Shown here piece by piece: positions 10,597 to 19,887 of a stretch of 40,905 nt of DNA. Positions within the stretch are counted from its first letter, which is position 1; every line of letters begins with the position of its first letter. Location of the stretch: positions 1 through 40,905 of the forward strand of contig JAAURB010000044.1 in assembly GCA_012033335.1 (NCBI GenBank), given 5' to 3'. Below the pieces are notes generated by a model, which saw nothing but the letters and a program-made list of their open reading frames with translations, had not been told where the DNA came from and ran no database searches. The DNA is from Oscillatoriales cyanobacterium RM2_1_1 (GTDB lineage: Bacteria > Cyanobacteriota > Cyanobacteriia > Cyanobacteriales > Microcoleaceae). Position numbers and translations under genes: made by a program.

Positions 10597-10944
10597 TCAC
10601 TCCTCTTGCCTCGGCAATAAAGGATCTAAACTTACCAACAATGCTGGGATTTCAACCGAAACCACATCCCACAGGATGTCCAGATCGATATTTCTGTAGT
10701 CATGCACCAGACGATCGCGCATACCCGCTAGTTCTTTCCAAGGCAAATGGGGATGCTCCTCTCGAAATTCGTTAGATAATCGCTTGGTTGCCTCTCCCAT
10801 AATCGAAATTGCATACATCACGGCTGCGATCGTTTTCCGATCCTCTGCAAACTCGGCTTGCGTCATTCCTGATACAAAGGAAATAACAGTTCGACCGTAA
10901 TAGTCAATATCAATCAGAGATTCCGAATTTCTATCAATCTTCAT
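10597..10944 (-). CDS. hepT: HepT-like HEPN toxin (DUF86)
   Basis: A 115-residue DUF86/HepT-family protein. The RNase motif R-x4-H-x-Y is present as RDRLVHDY near residue 82; in HepT proteins its tyrosine is the site modified by the partner MntA. I start at MKIDRNSESLIDIDYYG, because the longer in-frame version reads through the mntA 3' end. The gene begins 11 bases inside mntA, so the two are coupled. It is the downstream half of the first toxin-antitoxin pair embedded in the CRISPR operon. Confidence 0.87.
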   Translation of the reverse strand: MKIDRNSESLIDIDYYGRTVISFVSGMTQAEFAEDRKTIAAVMYAISIMGEATKRLSNEFREEHPHLPWKELAGMRDRLVHDYRNIDLDILWDVVSVEIPALLVSLDPLLPRQEE

Positions 10945-11268
10945 AAATAACCTTTGCTGATGAAAGAATATTTTGTTTTCGCAACCAATTGTGATTCTGC
11001 TCAATACTTGCTTTTCCGACTAAATCAACCTTCCGACCTAGCAATTGGGCTAATTCTTCCTCAGCCTTAATTAGATCACTTAAACTCCAGCGAGCATTTG
11101 GTTTCAGCACATATAGAAAATCGACATCACTGTTAGCATCAAAATCATCCCGTAAAATCGAGCCAAATACTGCTAATTCTGCAATTTGCCAGCGTTGACA
11201 AAAGGCTTGAATGGCATCGATTGGTAGGCGATCGCCAACTCTTGATTGAGTTCTTGTATCTTGGTCAT
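10934..11268 (-). CDS. mntA: MntA-like nucleotidyltransferase antitoxin (frameshifted)
   Basis: The first frame starts MTKIQELNQEL at an ATG overlapping the stop of the Cmr6-like gene (ATGA, 11265-11268). It then shifts at a HIP1 site (11228-11235) into a frame reading GDRLPIDAIQAFCQRWQIAE, with the catalytic signature FGSILRDDFDANSDVDF, ending KVIYED at 10934-10936. One missing base near 11236-11239 explains the shift. The nucleotidyltransferase fold and the overlapping hepT gene identify it as the antitoxin that adenylylates HepT. If the shift is real the antitoxin would be inactive beside an intact toxin, which argues for a sequencing error. Confidence 0.8.
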
Positions 11269-12359
11269 CGTTGTTTTTCCTGTAAATGTTGTGCTATGGA
11301 TTGAACGCGATCGTACAACTCCCTCAAGTTAGCAAAAGCCACTTCAGTGACAGATGATTTTAGCGGTTGTTCAGGTTCGGGCATTGGCTCTTGTGTAGTG
11401 GTTTCTGCTAACTGGCGACCCTCGCGTTCCCACCACTTTTTTGCCTTGTCATAAAGCTGCTTTTCTCTCTTTCCAGGTTTTCCTTTTAGATATTCCGCTT
11501 CAGACTTGAGGCTACCGTCAGAATTTTGAAAGTCTGGATGAAGTTGTCCAGGTTCAATTAAATAGCGGGGCAACTCAGGTTCAGGTTGTTTTGCTTTAGG
11601 TTCAGATTGCGTTAAGTCTGGCAAATCGGCTCGAATTGCCAACTCTCCCTTACCCTCAACCTCTGCAACACCAAAGCCGCTGCTGGTCTTTGCTCCAAAG
11701 CCATAGACCGTGAGCATGGCTTCTACTCCTGCTGCAACCAGTTTCAAATCTTCAGCGACTTCACTTTCTTGAACCTTTCCAAACGGAACATACAGCAATA
11801 CAAAGTCTCCTGTAGCATCACTTGGGACGCACTCGAGCAAAATCGGGTTTTTACCAACACCCGTTTTGCGGCTATGGGGGTTAATCACTTCCAGCCCAAT
11901 CTTGTCAAAGAAGGTGGGGTAAAAGTAGAGGCGACCTGCCTGTCCTGTTTCATCTTCGCGAGCATTCCCAAACAGGCGAATGACTTGCTTGTCTTCTTCT
12001 TGATGATCTATCTGCCACAATGCCGCTCGTAATGCCCCTTTCCAACTGCTAGAGGCAACCATTGGGGTTTGAAACACTTTGTCTTTGCGAACCGGGTTAT
12101 CGAGGAGGTGGAAGGTGCGATCGTCTTTGCTCAGGTAGGGTTTTTGCAACTTGAATGGAACCCGCAACATAAAGCTGAGGGATGGGAGGTAGTTGAGGGC
12201 ACAGAGTTTAGGTATGAAACTAAAATCTTCAAATTTTAGATCGGGATCTTTCTTTTCATAGCAATTTTGCCATTCTGGTAAATATTTCCGCTTATCGTTA
12301 GCAAACATAGCTTGCTGAAGCCAGGAGTCATGAGTCGCCGAATAATCATATTGCATCAT
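11265..12359 (-). CDS. cmr6: Cmr6-like RAMP subunit (Cas7 family)
   Basis: A 364-residue RAMP protein. Visible features are FMLRVPFKLQKPYLSKDD near residue 63, then TPMVASSSWKGALRAALW, equivalent to the PGSSLKGALR helix. VIRLFGN follows, then EVINPHS with GKNPILLECV, a stretch like the Cmr6 pattern 'PH...NP..l..V'. A glycine-rich loop VYGFGAKTSSGFG lies near 225. The last ~110 residues are charged and probably disordered or coiled. Its ATG overlaps the TOPRIM stop (ATGA) and its stop overlaps the mntA start (ATGA). In III-C-type loci a second Cas7 gene stands between cmr1 and cas10, as here. Confidence 0.72.
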   Translation of the reverse strand: MMQYDYSATHDSWLQQAMFANDKRKYLPEWQNCYEKKDPDLKFEDFSFIPKLCALNYLPSLSFMLRVPFKLQKPYLSKDDRTFHLLDNPVRKDKVFQTPMVASSSWKGALRAALWQIDHQEEDKQVIRLFGNAREDETGQAGRLYFYPTFFDKIGLEVINPHSRKTGVGKNPILLECVPSDATGDFVLLYVPFGKVQESEVAEDLKLVAAGVEAMLTVYGFGAKTSSGFGVAEVEGKGELAIRADLPDLTQSEPKAKQPEPELPRYLIEPGQLHPDFQNSDGSLKSEAEYLKGKPGKREKQLYDKAKKWWEREGRQLAETTTQEPMPEPEQPLKSSVTEVAFANLRELYDRVQSIAQHLQEKQR

Positions 12360-13081
12360 GCACCTCCTACAAATTCAAATGCCGCGATTAGAGGTTGAAA
12401 AATCTCACAAATATCAGCTTCCTGTGCTTTCGCCATTGTTCTCTCAGCAAAAACAGCGGGAGAGGTGGCTGATTTTACAACTGCTGCATAGAGACGTACA
12501 TAATCTTTTGCTTCAGTTAGATCGTCAATGCCATTAGCGTTAGATCTTAACAAGGCTGGAATTTCTTCCGTAATTTTGGCAATCAGCCTATCTGGTGGAA
12601 TACTAACTTTTTTAGCCAACTCAATCACCGTATTTTGTCTCAGCGCAAGTTCCAGAACATAATCATCAATAGTGGACTTAATGAAACACTCGTGCCATCG
12701 CTTTGTTGCGAGATGAACCGCTAGGCGGAACTTTAAATCTGGCATCATCAATCTATAGACATTGACATGGGTTGAATCTTGTATCATCTGTGGCGTATCA
12801 ACTTGAACACCAATGGCATTTAAACCTCTCTGCAAGGCATCAGAAATACTTTGGAAAATACTTGTTTGAGTCTCACCCATGTGGGCATCTAGATCGCGTA
12901 AGATTATGCAGTAAACTGGCTCTTGTTCCTGTAGAAGCGGGCTAATTCTGTTGATTACTGTAGTATTAAGTTGACCTGTGCCTCCACAAGATATGTACTG
13001 TGCCTGATAACCAGAAAGCTCAGCCACCTTTTTACATACCTTCTCCTCTGTAGATCCTTCTCCAAAAACAAGAATAGTCAT
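12356..13081 (-). CDS. TOPRIM-like nuclease-type protein, partner of the ATPase
   Basis: A 241-residue protein starting MTILVFGEGSTEEKV. The early Glu in GEGSTEE (E8) and the later acidic pair in IILRDLDAH (D63, D65) match the E...DxD metal-binding pattern of TOPRIM domains in OLD-family, RloB-type and PARIS AriB-type proteins. The rest is helical and unassigned. I use the ATG at 13081, which has AGGAGA 8 bases upstream; the longer form (to 13132) overlaps the ATPase. It starts 2 bases after the ATPase stop and overlaps the Cmr6-like gene by ATGA. A two-protein ATPase-TOPRIM nuclease is the best guess. Nuclease activity is inferred. Confidence 0.7.
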   Translation of the reverse strand: MTILVFGEGSTEEKVCKKVAELSGYQAQYISCGGTGQLNTTVINRISPLLQEQEPVYCIILRDLDAHMGETQTSIFQSISDALQRGLNAIGVQVDTPQMIQDSTHVNVYRLMMPDLKFRLAVHLATKRWHECFIKSTIDDYVLELALRQNTVIELAKKVSIPPDRLIAKITEEIPALLRSNANGIDDLTEAKDYVRLYAAVVKSATSPAVFAERTMAKAQEADICEIFQPLIAAFEFVGGA

Positions 13082-13083
13082 AT

Positions 13084-14304
13084 TTACTTCTCCTGTAGTT
13101 GAAATTGAAGCGGCGGCACAAAATCTTTCCAAGCACGGGGATCTATACCGGAATCAAGCCATGTTACTAAAGTTTCTTTATCGAACCAAGATGACTTTAA
13201 TTTACCATCATATAAACTTAAATGAAATAAGATTGTTGTTTGAGGATCTAGGTCTTTACTTTCCAGCATTTGAGTGATGTAAGCTACCAGTTCTAAATTT
13301 TGGGTGGCAATGAAAACTTGAATGGGTTTATCCCGGATAATTTTGACAACTTCTGCTAAAAGTTTACCTAAAGTTTGCGGATTTTGAAATGATTCTGGTT
13401 CTTCCCAAAGCAATAAGCCTGGGGCTTCAGGAGTAGCTAGCTCTGCCATAACGATTAGGGGAGCAAGGAGCTTGAAAGCAGCTCGTGCGCCATCGCCAAA
13501 GGCATCAATGGATAAAGCGGGTTTATCTTTAGGAGAAATCCTGCCCTGTAGTTTTTCGGGACTGCCCGCAACAGGAACAAACTGTACGGTAAATGCGTTG
13601 GGATCGAGTTCAAAAATTGAGGCAAAATGTTCGGCAATGCGGTACGTCCAGCCGGGAACTTCATTCAGAACACGCCGATAAAAGGAGATCGGAATATAGC
13701 TTTGGACGACTGATGTATCGCAGAAAAAGGTATGTTCAGCCGCTGGGGGTTGTCCTGAAATTACCCAACTGGCACTCCCTTTAAAGTAATAAGTTAAATC
13801 AGGATACCAACAAAATACGATACGGCTTACATTAGATAAAGTATTAACCTCCTGCCAAATTAGTTTAGCTAACTCCTCATTTTCTTGAGAATTTTCTAGG
13901 GCGAAAAGGGTAATATTTTCTGCTGCAAGTTTGCTTTTACTAATATCCAAATCAAATTGTTGTAAAGTCGCTTTTGAATCTGGTACGTCTACAATTAAAA
14001 CTCTCTCTCCGATACGACTTAAATCTAAATCCCCTAAGTCGCCATGTTTACCCCCAATTAGCCTGAAAGGATTATTGCCTAATAAATCCACTTTTGAAAG
14101 TAGGACAGTATTGGATTTTACGCCATCATCTTCTTCTCTAATCAGAGCCACTTTCTGGCTAGCGGTGCTAGCCAAGTAAAGTACTTCCATCACAGCCGAT
14201 TTACCCGCATTATTAGCTCCCACAAATATGTTGAACTGCTTAAACTTACTCATGGAACCAGTTTCAATACCCCGAAATCCTTTGATCTGAATGTTATGAA
14301 TCAT
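13084..14304 (-). CDS. AAA/ABC-type ATPase (OLD/RecF-like) embedded in CRISPR operon
   Basis: A 406-residue P-loop ATPase starting MIHNIQIKGFRGIE, the standard RecF/OLD beginning. Walker A is GANNAGKS (29-36). A signature-like FGDGARAAF lies near 265, and Walker B is LLLWEEPESF followed by a D-loop region. The switch histidine usual in the H-loop is replaced (FIATQNLELV), which is atypical. Its ATG overlaps the cmr1 stop (ATGA, 14301-14304), so it is translationally coupled to a CRISPR gene. With the next gene it resembles ATPase-TOPRIM defence pairs such as Gabija/OLD, RloAB or PARIS. I cannot assign it to one of these. Confidence 0.83.
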   Translation of the reverse strand: MIHNIQIKGFRGIETGSMSKFKQFNIFVGANNAGKSAVMEVLYLASTASQKVALIREEDDGVKSNTVLLSKVDLLGNNPFRLIGGKHGDLGDLDLSRIGERVLIVDVPDSKATLQQFDLDISKSKLAAENITLFALENSQENEELAKLIWQEVNTLSNVSRIVFCWYPDLTYYFKGSASWVISGQPPAAEHTFFCDTSVVQSYIPISFYRRVLNEVPGWTYRIAEHFASIFELDPNAFTVQFVPVAGSPEKLQGRISPKDKPALSIDAFGDGARAAFKLLAPLIVMAELATPEAPGLLLWEEPESFQNPQTLGKLLAEVVKIIRDKPIQVFIATQNLELVAYITQMLESKDLDPQTTILFHLSLYDGKLKSSWFDKETLVTWLDSGIDPRAWKDFVPPLQFQLQEK

Positions 14305-15446
14305 AGCTGTTCTCCGGTTAGGGAATTCTGTAAAAGAGCCTGAACTTCTGAAATAGAATGAGTCTGCCAAGGCTTTTGGGCTGGTGGCAGGATAAGTTTA
14401 GCAGCACGATAATCTGTGTCTTGTAAACCTAGCGCTTTCAGCCAAGCCTGTGGTTGTCCTAACTTATCTTGAAATGCACTCAAAATCTCCCTCTGAAAAG
14501 TGCGTCCATTCCTATCTTGAGGCAAATACATCCAACCTCGAATCTCCCACTCCTCTGTATTTTCTGGGCGATAAGCCCAGCTAAAAGCAACTTTACTGCG
14601 CAGTCTTTCTCCCTGCCGAATTGTGCCGAACAACCAATGAGGGAGGGAGGGCGATGACCATTGCTGATGGTAGCGAAGATAATTTTTCAAGGCAGGCGTA
14701 GTGGGAACCATGCCTTGTTCAGTTAATTTCTCAAGCTCTGTCCAACTGTCTCGTCTTGTCCGCAGTTCTCGGATGCCAGGAACCGTGTGCCACCAAGTTG
14801 CTGTTTTGGGTGTAAAGCGTAGCTTGAAGAAGGTGAAGGTGCGTAGGTCTGGCTGATCGCTAGGAGGACGATCGCCGTAGACTGCATAACAGGCTGCTGG
14901 AGGAGGATCTTTAATATCAATAATACGAAACGCTCCATATCCCAATTGTGGACGCGCACCCAAGCTACCCCATGCCTCCATGAAGCGCAGAAGAGCATGA
15001 AGTTTTGCCAGAGTTTCTGAATCGCCTTGTAAGGTCAGTGTAAGCGTACCCAGCCAACCCGGATTGAGGAACCAACCACGTGTGCGATCGGGGGGCGTAA
15101 TCTTCAGCGGTATGCTAGGTTGCCATTCTAGGTTTTCTTCGCTTACGGTTAGTCGAAATCGTCGTTTCCAGCCTGTTGCACCAAAAATCTGGGAGACATC
15201 GCCTAATCCGGCATCACGAAGGCGCTGACGCTCATCTGTAGCTTGTGACTTTTGGTATTTCTCTGCATCAAAGCCACTGCGCTCGTCAGATGTTGGATCG
15301 TTCACCTGATCCCCCATACCCCGCACTAACACTTCCATCCACCAACGTAGGCTGCCCAAAATACCAGTTTCATGAATCCGGTCTACTTTCCCAGTCTCAA
15401 CCCCTCCTGTCCAGAGCGGAGTCAGTGTTTTGATTTTTACTTCCAT
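14301..15446 (-). CDS. cmr1: Cmr1-type RAMP (Cas7 family), first gene of the CRISPR operon
   Basis: A 381-residue RAMP that caps the 3' crRNA end in Cmr-type complexes. The start MEVKIKTLTPLWTGGVETG and then RIHETGILGSLRWWMEVLVRGMG form the Cmr1 hallmark. A glycine-rich loop GSLGARPQLGYGAFRI near residue 168 completes the first RAMP domain. A second, degenerate RAMP domain follows. I use the ATG at 15446, with GGGAGG about 10 bases upstream; a 25-residue in-frame extension to 15521 has no family support. The stop overlaps the ATPase start by ATGA. The operon promoter should lie in the gap upstream. Confidence 0.88.
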   Translation of the reverse strand: MEVKIKTLTPLWTGGVETGKVDRIHETGILGSLRWWMEVLVRGMGDQVNDPTSDERSGFDAEKYQKSQATDERQRLRDAGLGDVSQIFGATGWKRRFRLTVSEENLEWQPSIPLKITPPDRTRGWFLNPGWLGTLTLTLQGDSETLAKLHALLRFMEAWGSLGARPQLGYGAFRIIDIKDPPPAACYAVYGDRPPSDQPDLRTFTFFKLRFTPKTATWWHTVPGIRELRTRRDSWTELEKLTEQGMVPTTPALKNYLRYHQQWSSPSLPHWLFGTIRQGERLRSKVAFSWAYRPENTEEWEIRGWMYLPQDRNGRTFQREILSAFQDKLGQPQAWLKALGLQDTDYRAAKLILPPAQKPWQTHSISEVQALLQNSLTGEQL

Positions 15447-15521
15447 GACCGCCAAGCCTCCCATTCCCTCAAGCATATCTTCTATAGTGAGCCAGTACAA
15501 GACATTCCAGTCCAATTTCAA

Positions 15522-15931
15522 GAGTCCCCTGGAAAGGGCTAAAGCCCTGGGTTAGATGTTGCTAGTTCAGAAGGATTCAGATCAAAAATTGAATTTCGAT
15601 TCAAACCTGGCAAAGCTAACCCCAAAAAAACAACTTAAACAGTTAGGGATTGTCAAGCGCAGCAATTTTTAGAAAACGCTGTAGTTTTAATCTGTTCATT
15701 TTAATCCCACAGTCGGAAGGTACATTAGATACAGCGTTTCCGAGGCTGCTGGAGTGCGAGATGTGGCAGCACACCGTGCCACCATCTCTTAAATCTGTAC
15801 CTTACGTGATCAGGAATCGCTATAAAAGATTTCCATGCGCTAGATTGAGGTATGCAACCTAAAGCTAGGAGGGATTACATGTCCCTAACCCTCCTACATT
15901 CAAATCACCTAGCCATTTAAATTCAGGTCAT
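15522..15931. other. Gap upstream of the CRISPR operon; no CRISPR array
   Basis: The operon promoter is expected here but I cannot place it. The region holds a short palindrome (AGGGCT-AA-AGCCCT, 15535-15548), of a type I recall from IS200/IS605-like ends, and one degenerate copy of the 95-bp dispersed repeat. No direct repeats with spacers are visible. Confidence 0.55.
15730..15823. repeat. Dispersed ~95-bp structured repeat, copy 1 (diverged)
   Basis: Begins TACAGCGTTTCC and ends GAATCGCTATA, with an inner stem (GAGATGTGGCAGCAC facing GTGCCACCATCTC). Paired differences from copy 4 keep parts of the stem, suggesting the fold matters. Confidence 0.75.
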
Positions 15932-16942
15932 TCAACACCGAGGCGCTGGTAAAGGACTGATAGATTGAGTAGAGGATAATTCTACTTGTTTTGGACAAAA
16001 GTCTGAGATTTGTCGTAGATCAGTGAGGGTGATTTCTGGCTTGTCTCGATACATCACGACATAGCCACTGACATAGGCATAGCCTCGCCCCAACCCTGCA
16101 TATCGCCGCTGAATTAAGTGAACTAGACCCGCATTCTTCTCAAGTTTAGCCTCAGGAACCCAGAGTTTAACAATATGATCTTTTGAACCCGTGTGAATCA
16201 GCGCCCCACTGCCGATCCATTTTGTGATGCCATCCTGTAAATCGCAAAAAATTGTCACCCATGCTTCTGCTACCGCCGCCTCTAGAATTTTGGGATAGTC
16301 CAGGCGCACGGAAAAAACTCCAGCGGGTATCCCATTGAGGTGGTAATCCTGGGTGATCGAATCGCGCAACGACCACCAGGGCATTAACAACTCATAATTG
16401 CGACCAATGCCGTGGTGATGATGGTTGTCGGGATGCCAGATCATTCTTTGATGGGCCTGGGCTTCTGCCTCTGCCTGCATCATTTGTTGATGATATTCCT
16501 GCGATCGCCCGTACTTAATAAAATAAGGACTCCAACCTTCTCGAATGGTTTTCAAGTTATAGTTTTCACCATCCCGATGAACATAACAAATTAGGCGACC
16601 GTAGCCATCCCGATATTTTTCCAGGCAAATTTCGAGAAGTTCATTGCCATCAAATTCCAGATCCACCTGGGATAGATTACCGTTAGAGTCTGAAAAATAC
16701 CGCTTGGCCATTTCGGTTGAAGCGATGCCCACATCGGTGACTGGCTTTGTGCCATTGGAAAAAGACTCTTCAGTATCGACGCAATGAAGCCTCAAGAACT
16801 CCTGCTGGCCGTTCAGTAGAACTTTGATTGTATCCCCATCTATAACCCTTGTAACCTGAAGATTGCCAACTCGAGTTCCCACGATATTAACTAAATTAGC
16901 TAAATTTAAACTTAATTGGAGTTTAACAGATACAAACTTCAT
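15932..16942 (-). CDS. SNase-like (thermonuclease-family) protein
   Basis: A 336-residue protein with a staphylococcal-nuclease domain at about residues 28-175. The metal and catalytic motifs are present: VIDGDTIKV, then LRLHCVDTEES (Arg and Asp/Glu), and RDGYGRLICYV with the second catalytic Arg. It should cut nucleic acids at the 5' side of the phosphate with calcium. A second domain of ~150 residues ends in YVSGYVVMYRDKPEITLTDLRQI, a pattern like OB-fold nucleic-acid-binding domains. There is no convincing signal peptide, so location is unclear. It is divergent from the hydrolase gene at 17287. Confidence 0.83.
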   Translation of the reverse strand: MKFVSVKLQLSLNLANLVNIVGTRVGNLQVTRVIDGDTIKVLLNGQQEFLRLHCVDTEESFSNGTKPVTDVGIASTEMAKRYFSDSNGNLSQVDLEFDGNELLEICLEKYRDGYGRLICYVHRDGENYNLKTIREGWSPYFIKYGRSQEYHQQMMQAEAEAQAHQRMIWHPDNHHHHGIGRNYELLMPWWSLRDSITQDYHLNGIPAGVFSVRLDYPKILEAAVAEAWVTIFCDLQDGITKWIGSGALIHTGSKDHIVKLWVPEAKLEKNAGLVHLIQRRYAGLGRGYAYVSGYVVMYRDKPEITLTDLRQISDFCPKQVELSSTQSISPLPAPRC

Positions 16943-17286
16943 AATCGTAGCACAAGCTATCTTAACTCATTAATCAATTTAATCAATGTATTTTTTAATC
17001 TAATAATGTCTTTTTTTCCTAGCAAAAACTTAACAAGCGTTAAAGAAAATTAAGATCTTGTGACAGAAGTGTAAATTGTTCACCGGCTCTCAGATAAAAT
17101 AAAGTGTTTAGTTACCCGAAGTTGTAAATTTTTACTTAGGATCAGAGTGAATAGAGTGGAACAGCCGAGACAGATGTTTTTAGAGGGCGAGAGACCCGCA
17201 CCCAAGATTTTTCTCTGGTTGGATCAGATTCCTCAAATGATCAGAATCTGGTTATTTAAAACGATTTAAAGTTCAGGTAAATAGGC
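16943..17286. other. Divergent promoter region
   Basis: These 344 AT-rich bases separate two divergent genes and must hold both promoters. A hairpin (CAGATTC 17225-17231 with GAATCTG 17244-17250) lies about 35-60 bases upstream of the plus-strand start. No gene is seen. Confidence 0.45.
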
Positions 17287-19157
17287 ATGGGAACCCCACA
17301 AAACTATCAAAAATTGCCTTTGCAATGGCATCCGCAAACGGTTAATAATGACTGTACCTGGCTAGAGTTTATTGTGAATAATTCAGCCCCATTTTCAGAT
17401 TGGTGGACAAAGACTAGAATCGTGCAGCTTGCCCATTCCCAACCCCCCAACACTAAGCCCACAAAGGTTCAGGGATTGCCAACCTATGGAGCCTATGGGT
17501 CTGAGACAGAAATTGTAGAAGCTCTCCGTTCTACTTGTCCCCTAGAAGAATATCCCGCCTTTGCCCATCAGGTGAATTCCGTCTATGTGACTAAAGTGTT
17601 AAACAGTTGGGGCAATCAGGAATTTGCCAGGGCCATCAGCCGTAACTTTGAAGTCTATGTAGATCGGCAGCACTCTAATATCTTTTTGGTGGTCAGCACA
17701 GCCCCGCCCTCTTTAAATCTGAATCGGCAACTGCCTCCTTTAGATCGATTTCGGCCCTTCTTCAATATTGCTGAATTTGGGGCGATGATCCGCTCAGAAC
17801 AATTTCAGCATTTGACCCTGAGAACCCATGGCTATTCCACTCCTGCCACTAGCTTTTATCAAGCCTTTATCAATGAAGCGGAATCTATCTGCCTCCAGGG
17901 GCCAATTAATTATGTCGGAACTCTGACGGAGAAAAGTGCCTACATTGGCTATGTCTGGCCCAGTGAACAACCGATCTTTGCGCCTCAATTGTGGCTGGAT
18001 GCCCGCCGAAATTGGGGCATTTTTTTTAAGTTCCTGGCGGTAATTGCTCTGCTGTCTTGGGGAATCGGCACAGTTTTGTATGTCCTATCGGCCCTGGGGA
18101 TTGTGCCCCTGCTCTCCAGGTTCGGCCTGGATCCAATCTTAGATCCCCTTTGGGCCTGGCTGAATTGGCGAAATCTAGGTTCCCTATTCTGGCAGTGGCA
18201 GGCGGTTGCCTTTGTGGTGTTTGTTCTATGGTTGATGTTGATGCAATTGTTGCGGTTGGTAGTCTATCAGCGAGATCGCTACCGGGCAATTCACTACGGG
18301 GCCCCTGACCTAGCCGAATTTTTCTGGCGGCTGGATAAAGCCTTGGGGGAAAATCCCTATGGCAGTATGCCGTTTGGTTTAGGGTCTGATGCGCCGCTGG
18401 CTTTGCCATCCCTGAAGGTCAATTTGGTGGGCCATAGTATGGGTTGTTTATTAATGGTTAACTTGTTGAGAATCCTCTCGGATCGATTTGGCAAAGATGA
18501 TCGATTGGAACAGCTTAGTAGTACGAATATGGGGGAATATCTGCAACTGAATAAACTAATTCTATCAGCACCCGATATTCCGCTGGAGTTTCTCCGAGAA
18601 GGTCGGAATAATTATGTGCGTTCGGCAATCCTGCGATGTCGAGACATTTATTTGTTTTCTAGCGATCGCGATGTTGTTTTGCGCTATCTTTCCTTGCTAG
18701 GGAACTGGTTTAGTGAACCCAGTTTAGAAATGTCTGGTTTGAGGCTAGGGAATGTCTATCTAAAGTCGCTCCAAAAAGCCTCTGAAGCTCCTAAATATTC
18801 TCTCTGTATTCGAGTAATGCTCTCTTCTCAAGGGGCGGTTCAACCTACTTCAGCCCGTGATTTATTCGAGAAGTTTAACTACCTGGATTGCTCTGAGATG
18901 CCAGGAATAAATGGGGCCAAATTAAATCTAAGCCCTCAAACTAGTCTAGTGATTGATGGGATAAATTCCCTGTTATTTTTCCGGAAAAAATTGATGTCCA
19001 TAGCGGTTATTACTGGATTGATACGCCAAGTTTTAAAGTATTGCAATGTTTGATTACTCGGGAAGATTTATCTCCGGCAGCCATTCAAGCTGAGATTCAA
19101 TCTTTGATTCAAGGGACTCCAATTCGATTTTTGCCCGCTCAAGATATTTTTCAATAG
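17287..19157 (+). CDS. Lipase/esterase-like membrane protein (frameshifted near C-terminus)
   Basis: About 622 residues once one shift is bridged. Two hydrophobic segments (about 239-275 and 303-328) suggest membrane anchoring. After them lies VNLVGHSMGCLLMV (near 381), the G-x-S-x-G nucleophile elbow of alpha/beta-hydrolases. The first frame ends at 19053, but a missing A in the run of six at 18985-18990 would restore DVHSGYYWIDTPSFKVLQ and a tail ending PAQDIFQ at 19157. That tail fits a hydrolase C-terminus, with a plausible catalytic His in VHSGYY. The N-terminal 240 residues are not recognised. The substrate is unknown. Confidence 0.75.
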
Positions 19158-19205
19158 AACTCTATATATTAGAAAGCTTGCCGCTGTCCGCAGCAAACTC
19201 TCAAT

Positions 19206-19550
19206 TTACCAACCCTTTTCCGATTGGGCTAATACGTAGGTAGCAACATCTTCAATTTGCTGAGCATTTAGACGACCTAAAAATTTAGGCATTGCATTTT
19301 TACCCTTCATCACCTGGTTCGTAATCGCATCCAGACTAGCCATATTGTACTGAGCTAGAGCATCTTTCTTCAAGGTTTTATTGCCCATAACTACGTTACC
19401 GCCTCCGGCATGGCAAGCAGCACAATTCGCAGCGAAAATTTTGGCACCATTCTCAGGGTTGCCTTCTGCCAAGGCTGAGAATTGGAAACTAAAAACACAC
19501 ATAGCCCCCAGGATCAGAGCAAATAGTGACTGCTTCAGGAATTTTTTCAA
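19206..19550 (-). CDS. petJ: Cytochrome c6 precursor
   Basis: A soluble lumenal electron carrier between cytochrome b6f and photosystem I. It is 114 residues, with a signal peptide to about ALA in FSFQFSALA and a mature part starting EGNPENGAKIF. The haem site is CAACH and the axial Met is in KNAMPKF. I start at a TTG (19550), since an AAAGGAG ribosome site lies 7 bases before it; the longer in-frame ATG version would place that site inside the coding region. It is monocistronic. Confidence 0.93.
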   Translation of the reverse strand: MKKFLKQSLFALILGAMCVFSFQFSALAEGNPENGAKIFAANCAACHAGGGNVVMGNKTLKKDALAQYNMASLDAITNQVMKGKNAMPKFLGRLNAQQIEDVATYVLAQSEKGW

Positions 19551-19722
19551 GACTGTTCTCCTTTTTAAAGTTTGGTAAGGCAAGATATCGGCTATCAAAA
19601 CTACACCTTATCTAGCTTTCCTCAGTATCCTGAGAATTGTCAAATGACAGCCTGTCGAGCTTTTATATTTCTTAAAGTTAATGGAGGTTGTTGATGAGAG
19701 TTCAAGCCTATCCGCCGCCTCA

Positions 19723-19758
19723 CAAATTCACCGTGATTTCCACGGCACGGAGAATTTG
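19723..19758. other. Hairpin between rbp and petJ
   Basis: CAAATTC (19723-19729) pairs with GAATTTG (19752-19758), with CCGTG/CACGG inside. It lies about 130 bases downstream of the rbp stop and may be a transcript end or stability element. There is no clear T tract. Confidence 0.35.
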
Positions 19759-19887
19759 ACAGAGCATGGTGATTGATCGAATATTGATCGAATGTTGCGC
19801 TCCAGGTTTGCTAACCGCTTCAAACTCAAATGGCTCCATCAAACAATGAAGCCACGAAGACAAACCTAACAATTTCTATAATTTACT

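Noticed and set aside
13082-13132. Longer start for the TOPRIM-like gene
   Set aside because: The 17 extra residues overlap the ATPase; the ATG at 13081 has a good ribosome site.
15447-15521. 25-residue N-terminal extension of Cmr1
   Set aside because: Cmr1 proteins begin at MEVKIKTLTPLW; the extension has no family support.
15650-15862. A 70-codon plus-strand frame upstream of the CRISPR operon
   Set aside because: It is made largely of repeat copy 1 and shows no protein-like conservation.
15522-15931. Possible CRISPR array near the operon
   Set aside because: No regularly spaced direct repeats; the only repeat is a single copy of the 95-bp element.
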